Positions 1 through 12,316 of a DNA stretch of 64,000 nt are shown here, piece after piece. The position numbers and the translations under genes were made by a program. The notes under the pieces were generated by a model. That model was not told the DNA's origin and did not search any database. It saw only the letters and a list, made by a program, of their open reading frames with translations. Source of the stretch: Megaleporinus macrocephalus (Eukaryota > Chordata > Actinopteri > Characiformes > Anostomidae); NCBI GenBank assembly GCA_021613375.1, contig CM038706.1, forward strand, positions 20,898,866-20,962,865, given 5' to 3'. Numbering within the stretch: position 1 is the first letter of the stretch; each line of letters opens with the position of its first letter.

Positions 1-3000
1 AAGCCCTGGGTGAACTGAAGTGGGTGTGCTAGAGCAGGTAAAGCATCTCGAATGCCTCTCGAACTCCAAGTCGGCACTTTGATGACAAACACCGCAAGCT
101 CTTGAGCAAGAGTCTTGGAAGGTGGTAGGTAAGCATTTGGGACAGACTCAGACAAGGTATGTCAGTACTAGTATTGTATAGCCATATGCTTTCTGATATG
201 GTACAGATAGTTTGCTTATCTACAGTGGTTTGCAGCTCCCCAACAAGGAAAAGTACTAAAGAACAAACCTGAATAGCTGTTTTTATGTTGGTCAAAACCA
301 TGTGCTGTGATTGGCAGGCTTTCGGCCTCAGAGACGTCTTCATCAAAGGACACAATAAGGGCACACACAGAGACTGGGCAAAACCTCCGGATCCTTGAAA
401 AATGAGAGATGGGACACACAAGCAGGCATGGGGACCGCAAAGCTGTGAGTGCAGCGGTACTCCAGAACTGCTTTACACTGCCTTAACAGACGGTTAGTGT
501 TTGCAGAAGCTGTACTCAGTACAGTATTCGGTTATTATTTGTGGAGCCTTGTGCAGCGTAGGGTTTGGACAGTCACCAGCTTTAATGATATATGATATAC
601 TGTGGCATAAACCCAATGATAATCATATGGTTTCAAATTATACTTACTCTGCTAACCTTATATAATCATCTTTTTTTAAAAGGTCATAGTGCTGGTAAAT
701 ATTGCACCTTTAAAACTTTACTCAGTCATTTTTTTTATTACATTAAACAAGTAATTTCTAATCACTGCTCATGCAAGTTACAGGCCTGCTACAACTTGGA
801 TACACAATATCCTGTTTAATATACAGAATACAGTGAAACAACAGAAGCAGAGTGTAATGTCTCCACTAGCACACCAACTCAGTCTGCAGCCTTAACTTCT
901 GAAAAGGGGGGGAAGACACAAACACAAACAAAACAGCCAGGTGTAATAATAAGACAATAAACGTGTGCTTTCTGTATTCCATTACAGTTTATATGTGCAG
1001 TATATTTAAATGCACAAATAAACAGTTTTCGGTTTTGGCCAGGTGTGTCTTGAATTCTGGTTTTAGTTTTAGCCAGCAACTGTCATCACTAGACTACAGT
1101 TAGTACGTTAGTAAGGAATCGTAAGCAATGGTAGTGGTGGGGTTGATTTCATATTTATTTAAACTTTATTTCTTGGGGGTTTAAACAAAAACAAATATTA
1201 TTTAATATTAATATTTAACTAGGCTTGTGACATCAGAATCAGTAGATTCTTACTCCAAACATATAAACAGCAATTAGGCACATTATTATTTTGACCTCAT
1301 CACTTACTGTAATACTGTAGCATAATTTTACATGACTTATTGTGCTAAACAGCACTTCATTTGATTCATATAATTTAAACTGGAATAGATGGTTGTGTTT
1401 AAATATTTTAAATGTCCATCTTGTCCATTAATAAGCAACTGACGTTATTTCTAGTTTGATCCTGGCTAATAGAAAGCACTGGAAAGGTGTTTCATGTGTT
1501 CACTTGGCCCACACACTGTCAATCTAACTAAATTTTCAGCTGTAAAGAAGCTGGATTAAAACCAGTCCATAACAATTCATGAACAAATGCTACCCAAACT
1601 GTACCAATTTTATGATAATCCAGGAGACCATGAATATTTCCTTCACTGATTTCATGATAGGAATTTTTTATGCCTCCTTAGCCTTAGTACCGTGTTTGGT
1701 TAGTATTCAAACAGGCTCCATCTAACTCAAACAGCACAGTGCCTGACCCATCAGTCTAGGCTAGGATTATCCGCTCCACAAACCTGCCTGGGTCCCATCA
1801 TTAGCATGACCCGACGTGTACCCAGAGGAGGGCAAGGGATAGTGAAAAGTCTAAACCCAACTGCAGGAGGACGCCCTGCCAGCAGGACTCAGCACACACA
1901 GCCACGTTTATTGATAGTCATGCTTCTGTCTGGAGTCATTCCCATGCCCTCCTGCCAGGCGCTTAACATTTCACATGGCCTGCAGACAAACTAAACTGCT
2001 CATTTAGACGCACTACTCCGTCCTCAGTCATCCTCTTCTCAGTATTTCCTGTAAATTGGCGTCTCTTTCTGGAAGGTTAATGATTTTGGAAAAAAGACTG
2101 CATGTGCTTAAGGCCACAAAGTAATAGTACTGAATCTATTCATATAAAGCGTCTGAGTCATTACATACAATATTCCACATGGAAAAATAAAAAGGGCTCT
2201 ACGTGATTACTTGGTCGGTATTCTAGTTCTAACACGCATATGGTGTGATCTCACATGACATTTTTCTGTCAGCCTGAAAACAAGATAATACACAACCACT
2301 TATTCTGTCCACACATCTAATAACTTGCAACGTTTGCTAACTTCTGCATTTCAAGCATGACCCTGCAAAGCCCCAGAACAAAAGAGCTTTTCGTGAGCTA
2401 CGAAAAGGCTGTTTACAAGAACATCAAATTAAATCCACTAACTGAAGTGTTCTTGTAGCCCCCCCACACCCACCCCCTTTATATATTAAAATGAAATGCA
2501 TCTAAAAGGCTACATGATCTTCACTGATTTTGGAGAGGCACATAAATCCACAACAAATTATTTGGGCATATTGAGCTAAACGCAAATTATGCTGATCATC
2601 TGCTCAATTTGAGATGCATATGTTTACAGAAACATTAAAAGTAAGTGCATGCAGATGGTGTTTTTGGGAAAAGAGGGCTGTCAATCACCAGGGCGTGACA
2701 GAAAAGGTGATTGAGAACAAGAAAACAGCTGTTTCGTTCACTCAGACCCACCGAAGTGAAGGTCTGTGAAGCCCTTATCACTATAGAATGTAAATGGATA
2801 CATGGGCGATGTTGAATGAAGAGAGTACCTTTAGACGCAGCGCACAAAGAGTGACACGCAGAACAGTCCTTTCAGAAGAATCAGAGATTTGAAGCAATTG
2901 CTGGACTGACAGGTACCAATTGCAGGCAACCTGAGACACTGTAAGTGGCAAAGGAAATGATAGGAGGGAAATAAATAGCGAGTGAGATGCCAGTTCTGAC

Positions 3001-3590
3001 AGGAATACTCAGTAGATCAGTATCAGGCTCCTCAGAGCTTTCAGCAGGCTTTCTTTGCATTGTGCATGTGAGAGCAATGGTATACACGTGTGTCTGTCTG
3101 CTTGTTGGATGCTGTGGTTTACGCTGGACTAAATGAATAACAAGCATAACAGAACATCTTTCTGTTATTTATGTTGCTGCTGATAAACTGGCTGCGGAAC
3201 GACAAGGTCCCGCTTCCCCTGGGGCCGGCTGCAGAGGCCTTACACGGAGTGTGTGTAAACAGTCACATAACGATGCTCTACACGCTGCTCCAAAGCTAAA
3301 TGAAGATAAACACTTAGGATAAGTATGAAAAGAATAGGCAAACAGAAAGGCATAGGTGCTGCAGGGTCAGTCCAGCTTGTGTTATCATCTCTGAGTGAAG
3401 AGTACTGAGGCTGCCGCTCACCATTCTCGAGCAAAAATCAATGTTGGTTATGAAAACGGAACGTGTGTTTTTACTGTTACTGCTTTTTATCAATGTTTTA
3501 ATCATTCGGAAAAAAAACATTAAGAATAAACATCCAGAATACTTTTTAAAAAAGCTGCTGTATTGCTAAAATATAGTGCCAGGCCTTTGC
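1..3590. other. Non-coding, presumed intron or flank of march gene
   Basis: No convincing exon or named repeat was recognised. The longest open frame here (minus strand, 29-421) shows no domain, no codon pattern and no splice context that I can support. There is a short C-rich run near 2460-2478. The expected next march exon, encoding the RING-CH cysteines, would lie on the minus strand to the left of 8655, but no C-x2-C or H-x2-C coding pattern was seen, so it probably lies outside the window. Confidence 0.5.
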
Positions 3591-3594
3591 TATA

Positions 3595-3795
3595 GAATTT
3601 CAGGCAAGTTGTTGCTAGGCCACTGCTAGGTTATCCTATGTTGTTGCAAAGGTGTGATGATATTCCAGGAAGTTTTTAAGCAGTTACGGTGTCCCAGGTG
3701 GTCGCTAATGTTTTGCTAGGCTGTTGCTATAGTATCCAAGGTGGCTGCTGAGATGTTGCTAAGATGTTGCATCGTTATTCCATGTAGTTGTAAAG
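3595..3795. repeat. Degenerate GTTGCTA-type minisatellite
   Basis: The words GTTGCTA, GTTGCTAGG, GTTGCTATAG and GTTGCTAAG recur every 15-50 bases with decayed spacers. This resembles the GGTTGCTA repeats scattered through teleost genomes. It is old and irregular, so the unit length cannot be fixed by eye. Confidence 0.5.
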
Positions 3796-3822
3796 GTCTA
3801 GATAGGCCTACTCAAATCTTAT

Positions 3823-5110
3823 ATTAATAAATCTTTATTTATGTAGCACTTTTCATTCTAGTCACAAAATCCTGAAGTGCATCACAGAGGACTGAAAGTA
3901 ATACATACACAAAACACATGAAAATATAAAAATTCTGTTCTCCAAATGACAATAACAGCACAACTGCAAACAGATGGAAATGAGCTACAAGACTCATAAG
4001 CATATAGTAGCCTCAACAATATATCTCAATTTCAAAAGCTTGTGTTCCTAATACTCTCTGTAATGCTGTTTCAGAGTTTAGGAGCTATATAAGAACATGA
4101 GCTGTAAGTGATCCTAAGATTTTGCAGTAAGCCTGCCTTGTGGGTGTAGCGCAGTGTTCTGTCATTAAGCTTGAAAGGCCTTATAGTCAATGCAGAACTT
4201 AACAGGAAGTTAGTGTAAATAATTAAGACTTGAGTTATTCACTGGCGTTTTTCCGCTGCTTTAGTCTGAATTAGTTTGAGACCATTTACAGACACAGCAG
4301 GACAACCAGTCAGTACTATATCACAGCAGTAGTTATAGTAGTCCCGTAATCATAAAAGCTTATTTCTTATAAAAGCTTATTTCTCTGCATCTTGGAGGAT
4401 TAGCATCCTATATTAGCATCCCACTTTTCAATCCATTCATTATCTGCCGCTTTATCCCACTAGTCGGGGTCACAAGGGGGGGCTGGACCCATTCCCAGTG
4501 TTATCGGGCAAAGCCGGGGTACACCATGGACAGTTTGCCAGTCCATCGCATGGCCAACACTCACTTTTACAGACAATTTAAGAGTGACCAGTCAACCTGA
4601 CTGGATGTCTTTGGACATGTGGGAGGAAACCGGAGTACGCGGAGGAAACCCACTCAAGCACGGGAAAACATGGAAACTCCACACAGAATGGACCGGACCA
4701 GGGATCGAACCTGGATCATCTTGCTGTGAGGCGACAGTGCAAACCACTACACCACCATGCCGCCCATCCCATGTTTCTCAAGTAATATGATATGAGTGAT
4801 TACTTACATGGGACTCAAATAACAAACTAGGTCCAGAGTTACACCAAGGTTTTTAACTGTTTTGGTTCAACTGACAAACCATTCAGGTCAAGGATAAAGT
4901 CCTCAATCTTATTTCGAGCAGACTTATGAGTCAACAGCAATAGTTCTGTTTTACTGGAATTTAACAGGAGGAAGTTCCTGGTCTTCCTGGTCTATCCCTG
5001 GACTGAAACGCATCATGTGTAACATGTCATCAGCAGAAGTAAAAGACTACAATAAAAGTGGAAAACAGCACTGTGCTAAGGGCTCTAAAGCAGAGCCTTG
5101 TTGGACACCA
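3823..5110 (-). mobile_element. Non-LTR retrotransposon (LINE) 3' remnant, split by a SINE
   Basis: Read on the minus strand, the segment ends near 3823 with the tail of a common fish LINE (AAAAGTGCTACATAAATAAA at the 3' end). Bases 4836-4980 encode a decayed reverse-transcriptase C-terminal stretch: NFLLLNSSKTELLLL, then LNGLSVEP, then KNLGVTLD in a neighbouring frame, so there is at least one frameshift plus a stop. This matches the post-catalytic region of fish LINE polymerases as I remember it. The 5' end is lost. Bases 4431-4764 are a later SINE insertion, so the LINE is the older layer. The clade assignment is uncertain. Confidence 0.72.
4431..4764 (-). mobile_element. tRNA-headed SINE-like repeat, full length
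   Basis: On the minus strand the element opens GGCGGCATGGTGGTGTAGTGG and carries a pol III box-B-like GGTTCGATCCC (plus-strand 4701-4711). It runs through a fixed body (TCCTCCCACATGTCCAAAG-like, then a CCAGTCCATCGCATGG-like core) and ends ATAATGAATGGAT. This layout is one of the commonest teleost interspersed repeats. Imperfect flanking duplications are visible: CATCCCACTTTTCA at 4417-4430 and CATCCCATGTTTCTCA at 4765-4780. It sits inside the LINE remnant, giving a relative age order. Confidence 0.8.
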
Positions 5111-7111
5111 TATTGCATTATCATCATGCAGACTGCCGATTAATCCATGTAAAATCCCAAAAACTCCTAACTACTTAAGTGAGAGGAACTAAAGAAACCA
5201 GCCAAAGGTGATTAGCCGATTAATCAACTAATACTCTGATCAACTATAAAAATAACCAGTTACAGCCAGAACAGTCAGACTTACAGTAAGATGAGGGTAG
5301 CGGAGTCTCAGTAGCAGGGCCGCTCTGTCCTGGAGCCAGGCGCACATTACGCCAAACAGGTGACCCTGACATCTATTAGCACATGTAAAGGCTTTATCTG
5401 CTAAGAGGCTCATTGCTGCGCAGAAGTGCACTAAATCTGCTCTAAGAGGAAGAGATCCATGCCAGAGTGAAAGTGGCTGCCAGGCCTGATCCCAGCGTGA
5501 ACCCGCTGCTCACAGCTCAACCAGAATGGCCAGCCGTCTGCCCTGTAGTGCCTGTAAACAGTGAAACCAGTAACCATTTGGCTCAGGGGCTGTTTGGACT
5601 GGGTGAATGAAAAACGTGCGAGAACAATTTCTCGGCTCAGAGCAAATACCAGAGCGGCTGCCGAGAAGCCATGGAATTCAGTGAGACTTACTGTAACACA
5701 AGCAGGTTTAATCCAGCTTTGGACAAATGTGTGTTTCAGTTAAACCTTGATCCTTTAGCATGTGTACACTGACCTCAGAGATGCTAAATGTAATGTTAAA
5801 GGGGAGTTTCACCTATTTTTCAAAATTTCTGTATACATCAGTGGCTGAGATGTAAACAAAGTCAGTTGGAGTGGTGTGATGTAAAATTGTTTATTGTAGA
5901 AAACTTGGCAGACTCATATTTTGTTTACAAGAAGGTGATAAGAACCAGGAGTCACAATGCCTACAATGCAAATAAAGAATATGCTATTCACTATGCTAAG
6001 AGAAAAACAGGGTAAAATGGTTTCTCTCTGGGAGTCTGGCTCTTCATGTAGCCCTCCAGCATGAAGATACATTTCATGCCATAAGATACAGTTCCGACCA
6101 AAATCTTTTCTTAAAAATATCTTAAAGCAAAGTCTCAGGCAGCATAGTCTTAGCTAATTAATGTAATAACTTAATGTAAGAGAACTTTTAGAGGCATTTC
6201 TGGTTTGTATCACCACCACTGGAAACAATTCTGATGCAATAAGTTTCTCTAGAAGCGAGCATCTTAATGATTTAATCATGCAGACATTCAAACTCTTCTT
6301 TAAAAGTAGGGCTGTGTTCACAACACAGTAGTGGACACACTGATGGTAATACATTTTAGCCTATTAATGCAAATTAAGTGCAACACTGCAGCATTCAGTT
6401 TGTAGTAAATGAGGTTTAACTGTTTATTATAAACTGCAAAAAAAAGCTCAGGTCTGGTTCAGGTGAAACAGAGCACAGTGTCAAGTGTGTGTCTGATAGT
6501 TTATCATCTGCTGGTGAATACGTGGATAAAGTGGGTGCTTCATTAGCTGTTATTAAGGCCGGTGTAATCCTTGTTAGTTAGTGTATTTGAAGTAGTATGA
6601 TTAAGCTTGTGGTTGCAGCGAGTTATTTGGGTTGTTTTGCTGTGATTAGTGTTCAGCCAACCAAATGGATGATGTTACTGTGATGATGATGATGGTTTTT
6701 TGTACAGTCACTATACAGACTCCTATACCATAGTTCTCAGATCACCCAGCATCATTCATGTATTGATTATTCTTTTATTATTTGTAACTGCACTAAGCTT
6801 AAAATCTGATGTGAGCACTAATAAAACAAGTGTTCAACCTAACATCAGGTGTGTTTTGTCAGTGGATTATATTGTGACATATGCATTGTGAAGTTGCTGA
6901 CAATACACAGTCCTGATTAAGAGAGGAACATAGTGGAAGACAGAGATACTAGAACTTGCATTGCGATACCAGAGCGACTCAGCTCAACTCATTTTTTTTT
7001 TCCTGGTTTTCCTTTTGGTACTATTTGTTTATTTCACCTCTATTGAGGTTAACAGCAAACAGAGTTAATATCAAAAGGTGACAACGCAGCATACCGACTG
7101 GTCTGAACAAA
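5111..7111. other. Non-coding intron
   Basis: No exon was recognised. Around 5797-5950 there is a stretch beginning TTAAAGGGGAGTTTCACC that resembles the end of a non-autonomous DNA repeat common in fish, but no matching right end was found. The rest appears unique, AT-rich and non-coding. Confidence 0.4.
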
Positions 7112-7118
7112 CCAAAGA

Positions 7119-8085
7119 GTAGAGATGGACCGATCAGCGTTTTTGAGGCCGATTCCGATCGCCGATGACCTTCAACGCGATCGGCTGATAGCCGATACCG
7201 ATGGAGGGCCGGGCTATATGCCACGGCAGGGCTACATGCAATTATTAGCACAAGCAAGTCATAAAACATGTTCTATACTGGTTTGTTACCATTTTTAACT
7301 AGCTCATGTGAAACAGCATAATATTTTAAACTAAATTAGAAGCTGGTCTATGTGGGAGTAAACCACTTGATACAGCTCCGGAAAAGCAACATCTAAAAAG
7401 TATTTCCTGCTAGGAATGACAGAGCATGGATCCAGGTGGAATATTAAGCGGCAGAATGCCACAGAACATCTTCTACAGCTGAGAAGAGCTGCTGAGAAGA
7501 GCTCAATCACTCTGGCTGTGGTTCCTTTAGCTCTCTGGCTGTTTCTGCTGCTGTACTGTTCGTACCGGTCAGATCTGGTCTGCACGGTTCTCTGGGTTAT
7601 TTGTTTTGTGCTAGCTCTGCTGTTTGCTGATACTCACTGTATTCAGCCGCGTGGTGTTCTCTGAAGTGTCATATCAGATTAGTAGTGTTAAATGTTTTTG
7701 TCTTGGTTCCCCAACGAGACACGCTGATTTACTAATTTTACAGATGTTACAAACTGCCCTGGATGAGAACCACATACACAGACAGACGATGTTTTTTATC
7801 GGCACATGCGTGAACATCGTAAACTGTTCTTGCAGGGCCGCTGCTTTAGTCAGTCTGTGGAAAATGAAAGGGTGTGTATTTCCACCCAGTGGTTCGGATA
7901 GGAATTGCAGGGAGCTGGCCGGAGGGCTCCTCTTCCTGGATGAAACGCTAGCTGGAAATACAGAAAGTAGGCTTATTTGTTTAACGTCATCGATCGGCTC
8001 TCGGGATCGGCTAAATTAGAGATGGAAGGATCATATCGGCCGATTTTTAATCGAAATAGGCGATCAGCCAATATGATAATTAATT
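7119..8085. mobile_element. GATCGG-rich DNA-transposon fragments (hAT-like MITE)
   Basis: At 7119 the sequence reads GTAGAGATGGACCGATCAG, followed by GCCGATTCCGATCGCCGATG and GCGATCGGCTGATAGCCGAT. At 8015-8070 a second start, TTAGAGATGGAAGGATCATA, is followed by TCGGCCGATTTTTAATCG and GGCGATCAGCC. Repeated GATCGG/CCGAT words near a TAGAGATGG terminus are typical of a teleost hAT-type non-autonomous family. The two termini are in direct rather than inverted orientation, so this is either two truncated copies or a rearranged one. Bases 7200-8000 between them hold open frames with no recognisable domain. Confidence 0.5.
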
Positions 8086-8654
8086 AATTAAATAATCTAA
8101 TTAAGAGCAAAAAAACTCTTTTCCACCCTAAACACATTTGCTAGCACCGCATTTGAGGGACCAGAGTAGTCTTGGCGTTTGAAACATTAGCCTCTTCTGC
8201 CTTAGCATGCAGCGACATTAGGGGTATACGTCTGCAGTGTAAAATTAAGAAGCAGGTACTGAATACAAGCTTTACAAATGTAAGCATACAAAACCATGTA
8301 TACACTACAAATAACGAACTATAAATATACATACACTACAATGATCCCTTGTTGAATGAGAAGTCTGTCTAAAGACGAGAGGTTTTCTGCATTTTCCTCA
8401 TTCTTAGCATCAGAGTTGCGCAAAGTGTTCTGTCTATCAATCTTCTGAGCCAGACGGTTAATAAACACTCTGTGTGAAGTGTCTCTGCAATCCTCACAGT
8501 CTGGGATGAGCACTAGTTGGGGAATTGCAGGTGCAGACCCCCTGGAAAGCTCAGCTGTTCTCTCTCACGTACACACCGCAGCATACATACACACCATAGC
8601 AAACAAATAAACAAACGTTGCGTAGGAGTGGCAGAGGGAGGCAGATTTCCATAC

Positions 8655-8705
8655 CTTTGAAATGTTGCTGGACCTGCTTGCAGAATGACCCAGCGGCTTC
8701 TCATT
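8655..8705 (-). CDS. marchf1: Internal exon of march1-like (MARCH E3 ubiquitin ligase) gene
   Basis: This is a 51-bp exon of 17 whole codons in phase 0-0, encoding NEKPLGHSASRSSNISK. Minus-strand splice context is strong: a polypyrimidine tract, CCTTTCTTCTTCTCTGCAG, precedes the exon and AAG|GTATGG follows it. From memory of the family, vertebrate MARCH1 has a near-identical segment (SASRSSNISK shared, about 14 of 17 residues), and MARCH8 has a weaker match (about 13 of 17), just before the RING-CH domain. MARCH1 and MARCH8 are endosomal and plasma-membrane E3 ligases that ubiquitinate receptors such as MHC class II and CD86. This exon lies in the cytosolic N-terminal region and holds no catalytic residue. 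The downstream RING-CH and two transmembrane segments are not in the window. The paralogue choice is inference; exon identity by splice signals plus peptide is well supported. Confidence 0.78.
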
Positions 8706-10255
8706 CTGCAGAGAAGAAGAAAGGAAACATGTTAGCACAGAAACAATTCAAAGGAGAAAACTTTCATGTATACAGGTTCTATGAGAAATGACAAGCTCTA
8801 GTTAAAAGTGTCGTAAAATGTTCAATACCCTCTAGAATATTACTGCTGTCAAGCCTGGATGAGTAAGACGAGCACACACCGAACAGAAAACATAAGCAGT
8901 AGCTGTAAACGGCAAATGATTGTAAGTGGAGCTCTGAAACGACTCCCTTTAAAATGGGCATATTGCTTGAGTCGTCAATGTTTGCCAACTGCCCTAGAGC
9001 TCAGGGAACAGCTGCTCACACTAGCCAGGAAGCACAGGCAGAAACACTCTTATCAGGCGCAGAGCATCCAACAGGGGCCATTCAAAAAATAAAAAAATAA
9101 AAAGACCCTCTAGAGCCCTCTGCATGTTTCTCCTGTCGTGCCTCGGTGCCACGGAGGAGTTATGTAAAGAATAATAACCTTTTCAGCCAAGCAACTGCCA
9201 TTTTTGCATCTGTTGCCAGATTTCAGTTAAAAAAGAGTTATCAATCAAGTTGATGTAAGTACAGGGTCTAGGCTTAGCTCTGCACAAACTCCAGGGAAAG
9301 AGCGGCTAGTAGATTTAATAACCCGCCTTTTCAACTGAATTCACAACAATCTTAATACAGCAGATGGGAAAAAACATGCAAAGCATATTGTAAATTATCA
9401 CATGGTAATATTTCATTTTACATCGTCATAATCTTGCACTTAAAATGTGTCAAAGATAACACATGTACATGTAGTGCTCTGAATGGTATTTCTGAAGCTG
9501 GTAGTTTGGTAGAAGGTTGTTTTTTCAGGTTGAGCAGAAAAGGATAAAATTGCAAGCTTCACCATGAGACGTGAAAGTACTCAGACCAAAGCACTGGAAT
9601 CACAGTGTGACAGCAAAGCAATGAAAAATTAATAAATGACACAAAATAGGGCTGCACACTGAAAAGGGGCTCTGGACCATCTGAGATTTGGTGCACACAC
9701 TGTTAGGACTGGCAGGACTGCGGAGTGCTGCAGCTATAACTACAAACGCTTGATTTTGCTACACCAGGTGTACTATTACATCAAATGTGATAATTACAGT
9801 CTTTTTCCCAATTAGCATACCGCGGGGGCTAATGCTGTGTGGTGATTTACATATGACATACAGCCCCGACTAACACAAAAGGCTGTCGAGCAAATTTCCA
9901 CAATTATTGTATAAATGGACAACAGACAAAACAGGGGGGGGGGATCAGTGCTTTTTATCTCTCACCTTAAGACAACAGGGGTGTCTATGCTTTAACCAGG
10001 CAACAGAACCCAAATGGGTGCTAGTTTTAATATTGCAAGATTAATATTGCAATTTATATGATCATATAATCTATTCTGAAGAGAAGGGGTCCAGCCTTTG
10101 CTCTCTGCCCCATAAAATCAAGAGAACATCCATCATCCAACCTCCTGAATGTGGCTCTGTGGCCTCCTAGCATCTGTCAAACTCTGTACATGACTGGCTC
10201 AAGGACGGGCATCCAAACACAATTTCCAAACCTCTTCACAAGGAACCCATTATTT
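8706..10255. other. Intron upstream of the march exon
   Basis: Minus-strand intron beginning with the polypyrimidine tract and CAG acceptor at 8706-8727. No further exon was recognised. There is a G-run at 9935-9944. The remainder is AT-rich with short A/T runs. Confidence 0.5.
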
Positions 10256-10263
10256 GTAGTTAT

Positions 10264-10884
10264 TAGTGTTGTGGTACTCAAGACCATAAATTAGTGGTCT
10301 CAGTCTCAACCTCATTCGGGGTCAGGGTAACCTCTTGTGGTAGGGTGGACTCAAATTGTAGTTGAGACCAGGCAAGAGCAATGCTGCTGTCTGAGGTAAC
10401 TGGGAGCTGAATTATTACTGAATATTAACCAAATCAGAATAAGAACAGTCACTTAAATAAAAACCACTTGTCCCGCTGTTCACACTGCATCACTATACGC
10501 ACACACGCTGCTAAAACACAGTCAGAGGCAGCTACAGCTGGAAGGCAAATGAAACTTTAAATCTCTGATAAAAAAAAAAGTATAGCTTTTCCTTATTCAG
10601 CCACTGGTGCATGTACAACACTAAGTAAATGTTTCTTTCAGTTTCTTATATTTCTAAAAGTTAACATGGTAAGGATGATTATTTAAACAGTTTAGCTCTT
10701 TAATCGGCTGCTTAAGAATCAACATTAACACTGTCTGAAATGTCCTACTATACAAAAACATAACACATATATATAAATGAATATATGAATATATGAATAT
10801 ATATATATGGTGGTCTTGGCTCTGACTCATAGTGCCCCAGTCGCTGTCATTGACTCCGATCCAGGGGTCTTGACTATAATACCA
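10264..10884. mobile_element. Non-autonomous hAT-like element with 8-bp TSD
   Basis: The left end is TAGTGTTGTGGTACTCAAGA; the right end, read inward on the minus strand, is TGGTATTATAGTCAAGACC. These are imperfect inverted repeats sharing the GTCAAGACC-type subterminal word. Flanking octamers are GTAGTTAT (10256-10263) and GTAGTTAC (10885-10892), seven of eight identical, as expected for hAT target-site duplications. The interior has repeated GTCTTGG/GAGACC words and an AT-rich run at 10769-10807, and no transposase frame. The element is about 621 bp, so it depends on a transposase supplied elsewhere. Confidence 0.75.
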
Positions 10885-10892
10885 GTAGTTAC

Positions 10893-12310
10893 CACCAAAT
10901 ACATGGTTCACCTAATCATTATACTTTAGAGAAAGCCTTACATTACAGTGTTTTGCCAAGCATGCATATTGATGTAATGTCTGAAGCATAACATTTCATA
11001 AAGCAACAACAACATGCCAGTCGTTCGACTATCGAGCACCTAGGGTGGTGGAGCAGCAAGCTCTTCCCTAACAAACCAGGTGCTTGCCATGTAAGTAACG
11101 AGACCCAGCAGAGGCTGGTTTTGTTTTGGAAGCGGAGAGGGAAAAGAGAGGAAGAGAGGAAAAAGAGGTAGATGCAACTGCAACAGCAAAAAGACTGATG
11201 AGCTGAAAAGAACGACTCTTAGAGGCCGCTGAAGATTTGGTTGTGTGGTTTTAGCGTTGTGTTCTGTGAGTAAAGTAGAAAATGTAGGCTGCAACTGTCA
11301 CTCCTGCCTCCAGAGTCCTTCCTTGTTATATAGTGTTTTTTTTTCCACAAGCGATAACACACTTACTGCCCAGAAAAAGAGTTTTAAACATTTTTCCTGG
11401 CTGGCTTAAGCAGTATCATCACAATTATTACACAACCGCCTGGCTGAAATTATTTAAGCTGGCCGCAATAACTCTCCTCAGTTGTGTGTTCTCACAATCA
11501 TATAGGTTTGCATTTATAAGGCTTGAGGCAAATAATCGTATATAAAAATGCTAATAATGCATTCATTAGGACACTTTATAAAAAAACAACTAATTCTATT
11601 CACTAACAACTAGTACTGACTGGTGCAATAACACAGGCAGGGGTGAGTAATGTTTATTTGAGATTGAGAAAAGACCTACATCAGTTATAATGTTTTCTCT
11701 TTCACATTTAAAAAGTCAAACATGCTTTATGCATATTTCAGTGAACATCTTTATTTTAAATACAGGGCATCAAACGACACCATACCATGCTTATAGGACT
11801 TTTTACAAACAATATCACAGACTGTTTGTCATTGCAGGGCTTCATTGTAATTGAGGACAGCTAAGATAAGCAGAAGCCATCTAAATCAGCCAGTTTGGTC
11901 GTTTTAGGGCTGTACTTTAACCACTAAATATGAATGAATGGCAAAAAAAAGGTAAATTGTTGATTTTGTTTTGTTGCGTATGAGAAAACACTTCATATCG
12001 AAGGACGTGCAGATCAGGTGCTCCTGTGTGAATGAACAGAAGCATGAGCTCCTGATGAAAGAGAAATGAACTGCAGTGGTGTGAGCGAGGTGTTGCTGGC
12101 CGTTAGGACAGAGAAAGCATGTGTTTTGGTGCAGCGCAGTGGCAGAAGGACATGTTCTTTATCTTTAATTACTCCACTGCCTTACTCGCAGCTCCTGCCC
12201 TTACACGTTACCATGGCGATGGCAGTGATGGAGGACTGTGTCTTAAATCCCTGCTGGTCTCTCTGTTTGGAAAGAAGGAAAATTTCAGCCACACAAGACC
12301 CCAAAGACCC
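10893..12310. other. Non-coding intron
   Basis: No exon, RNA gene or clear repeat was recognised. A purine-rich patch lies at 11130-11170. The overlapping open frames near 12066-12390 are not supported by splice signals or domains. Confidence 0.4.
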
Positions 12311-12316
12311 AGATCT

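Noticed and set aside
29..421. 130-codon minus-strand frame
   Set aside because: Checked as a possible next march exon; it lacks the RING-CH cysteine/histidine pattern and any splice context.
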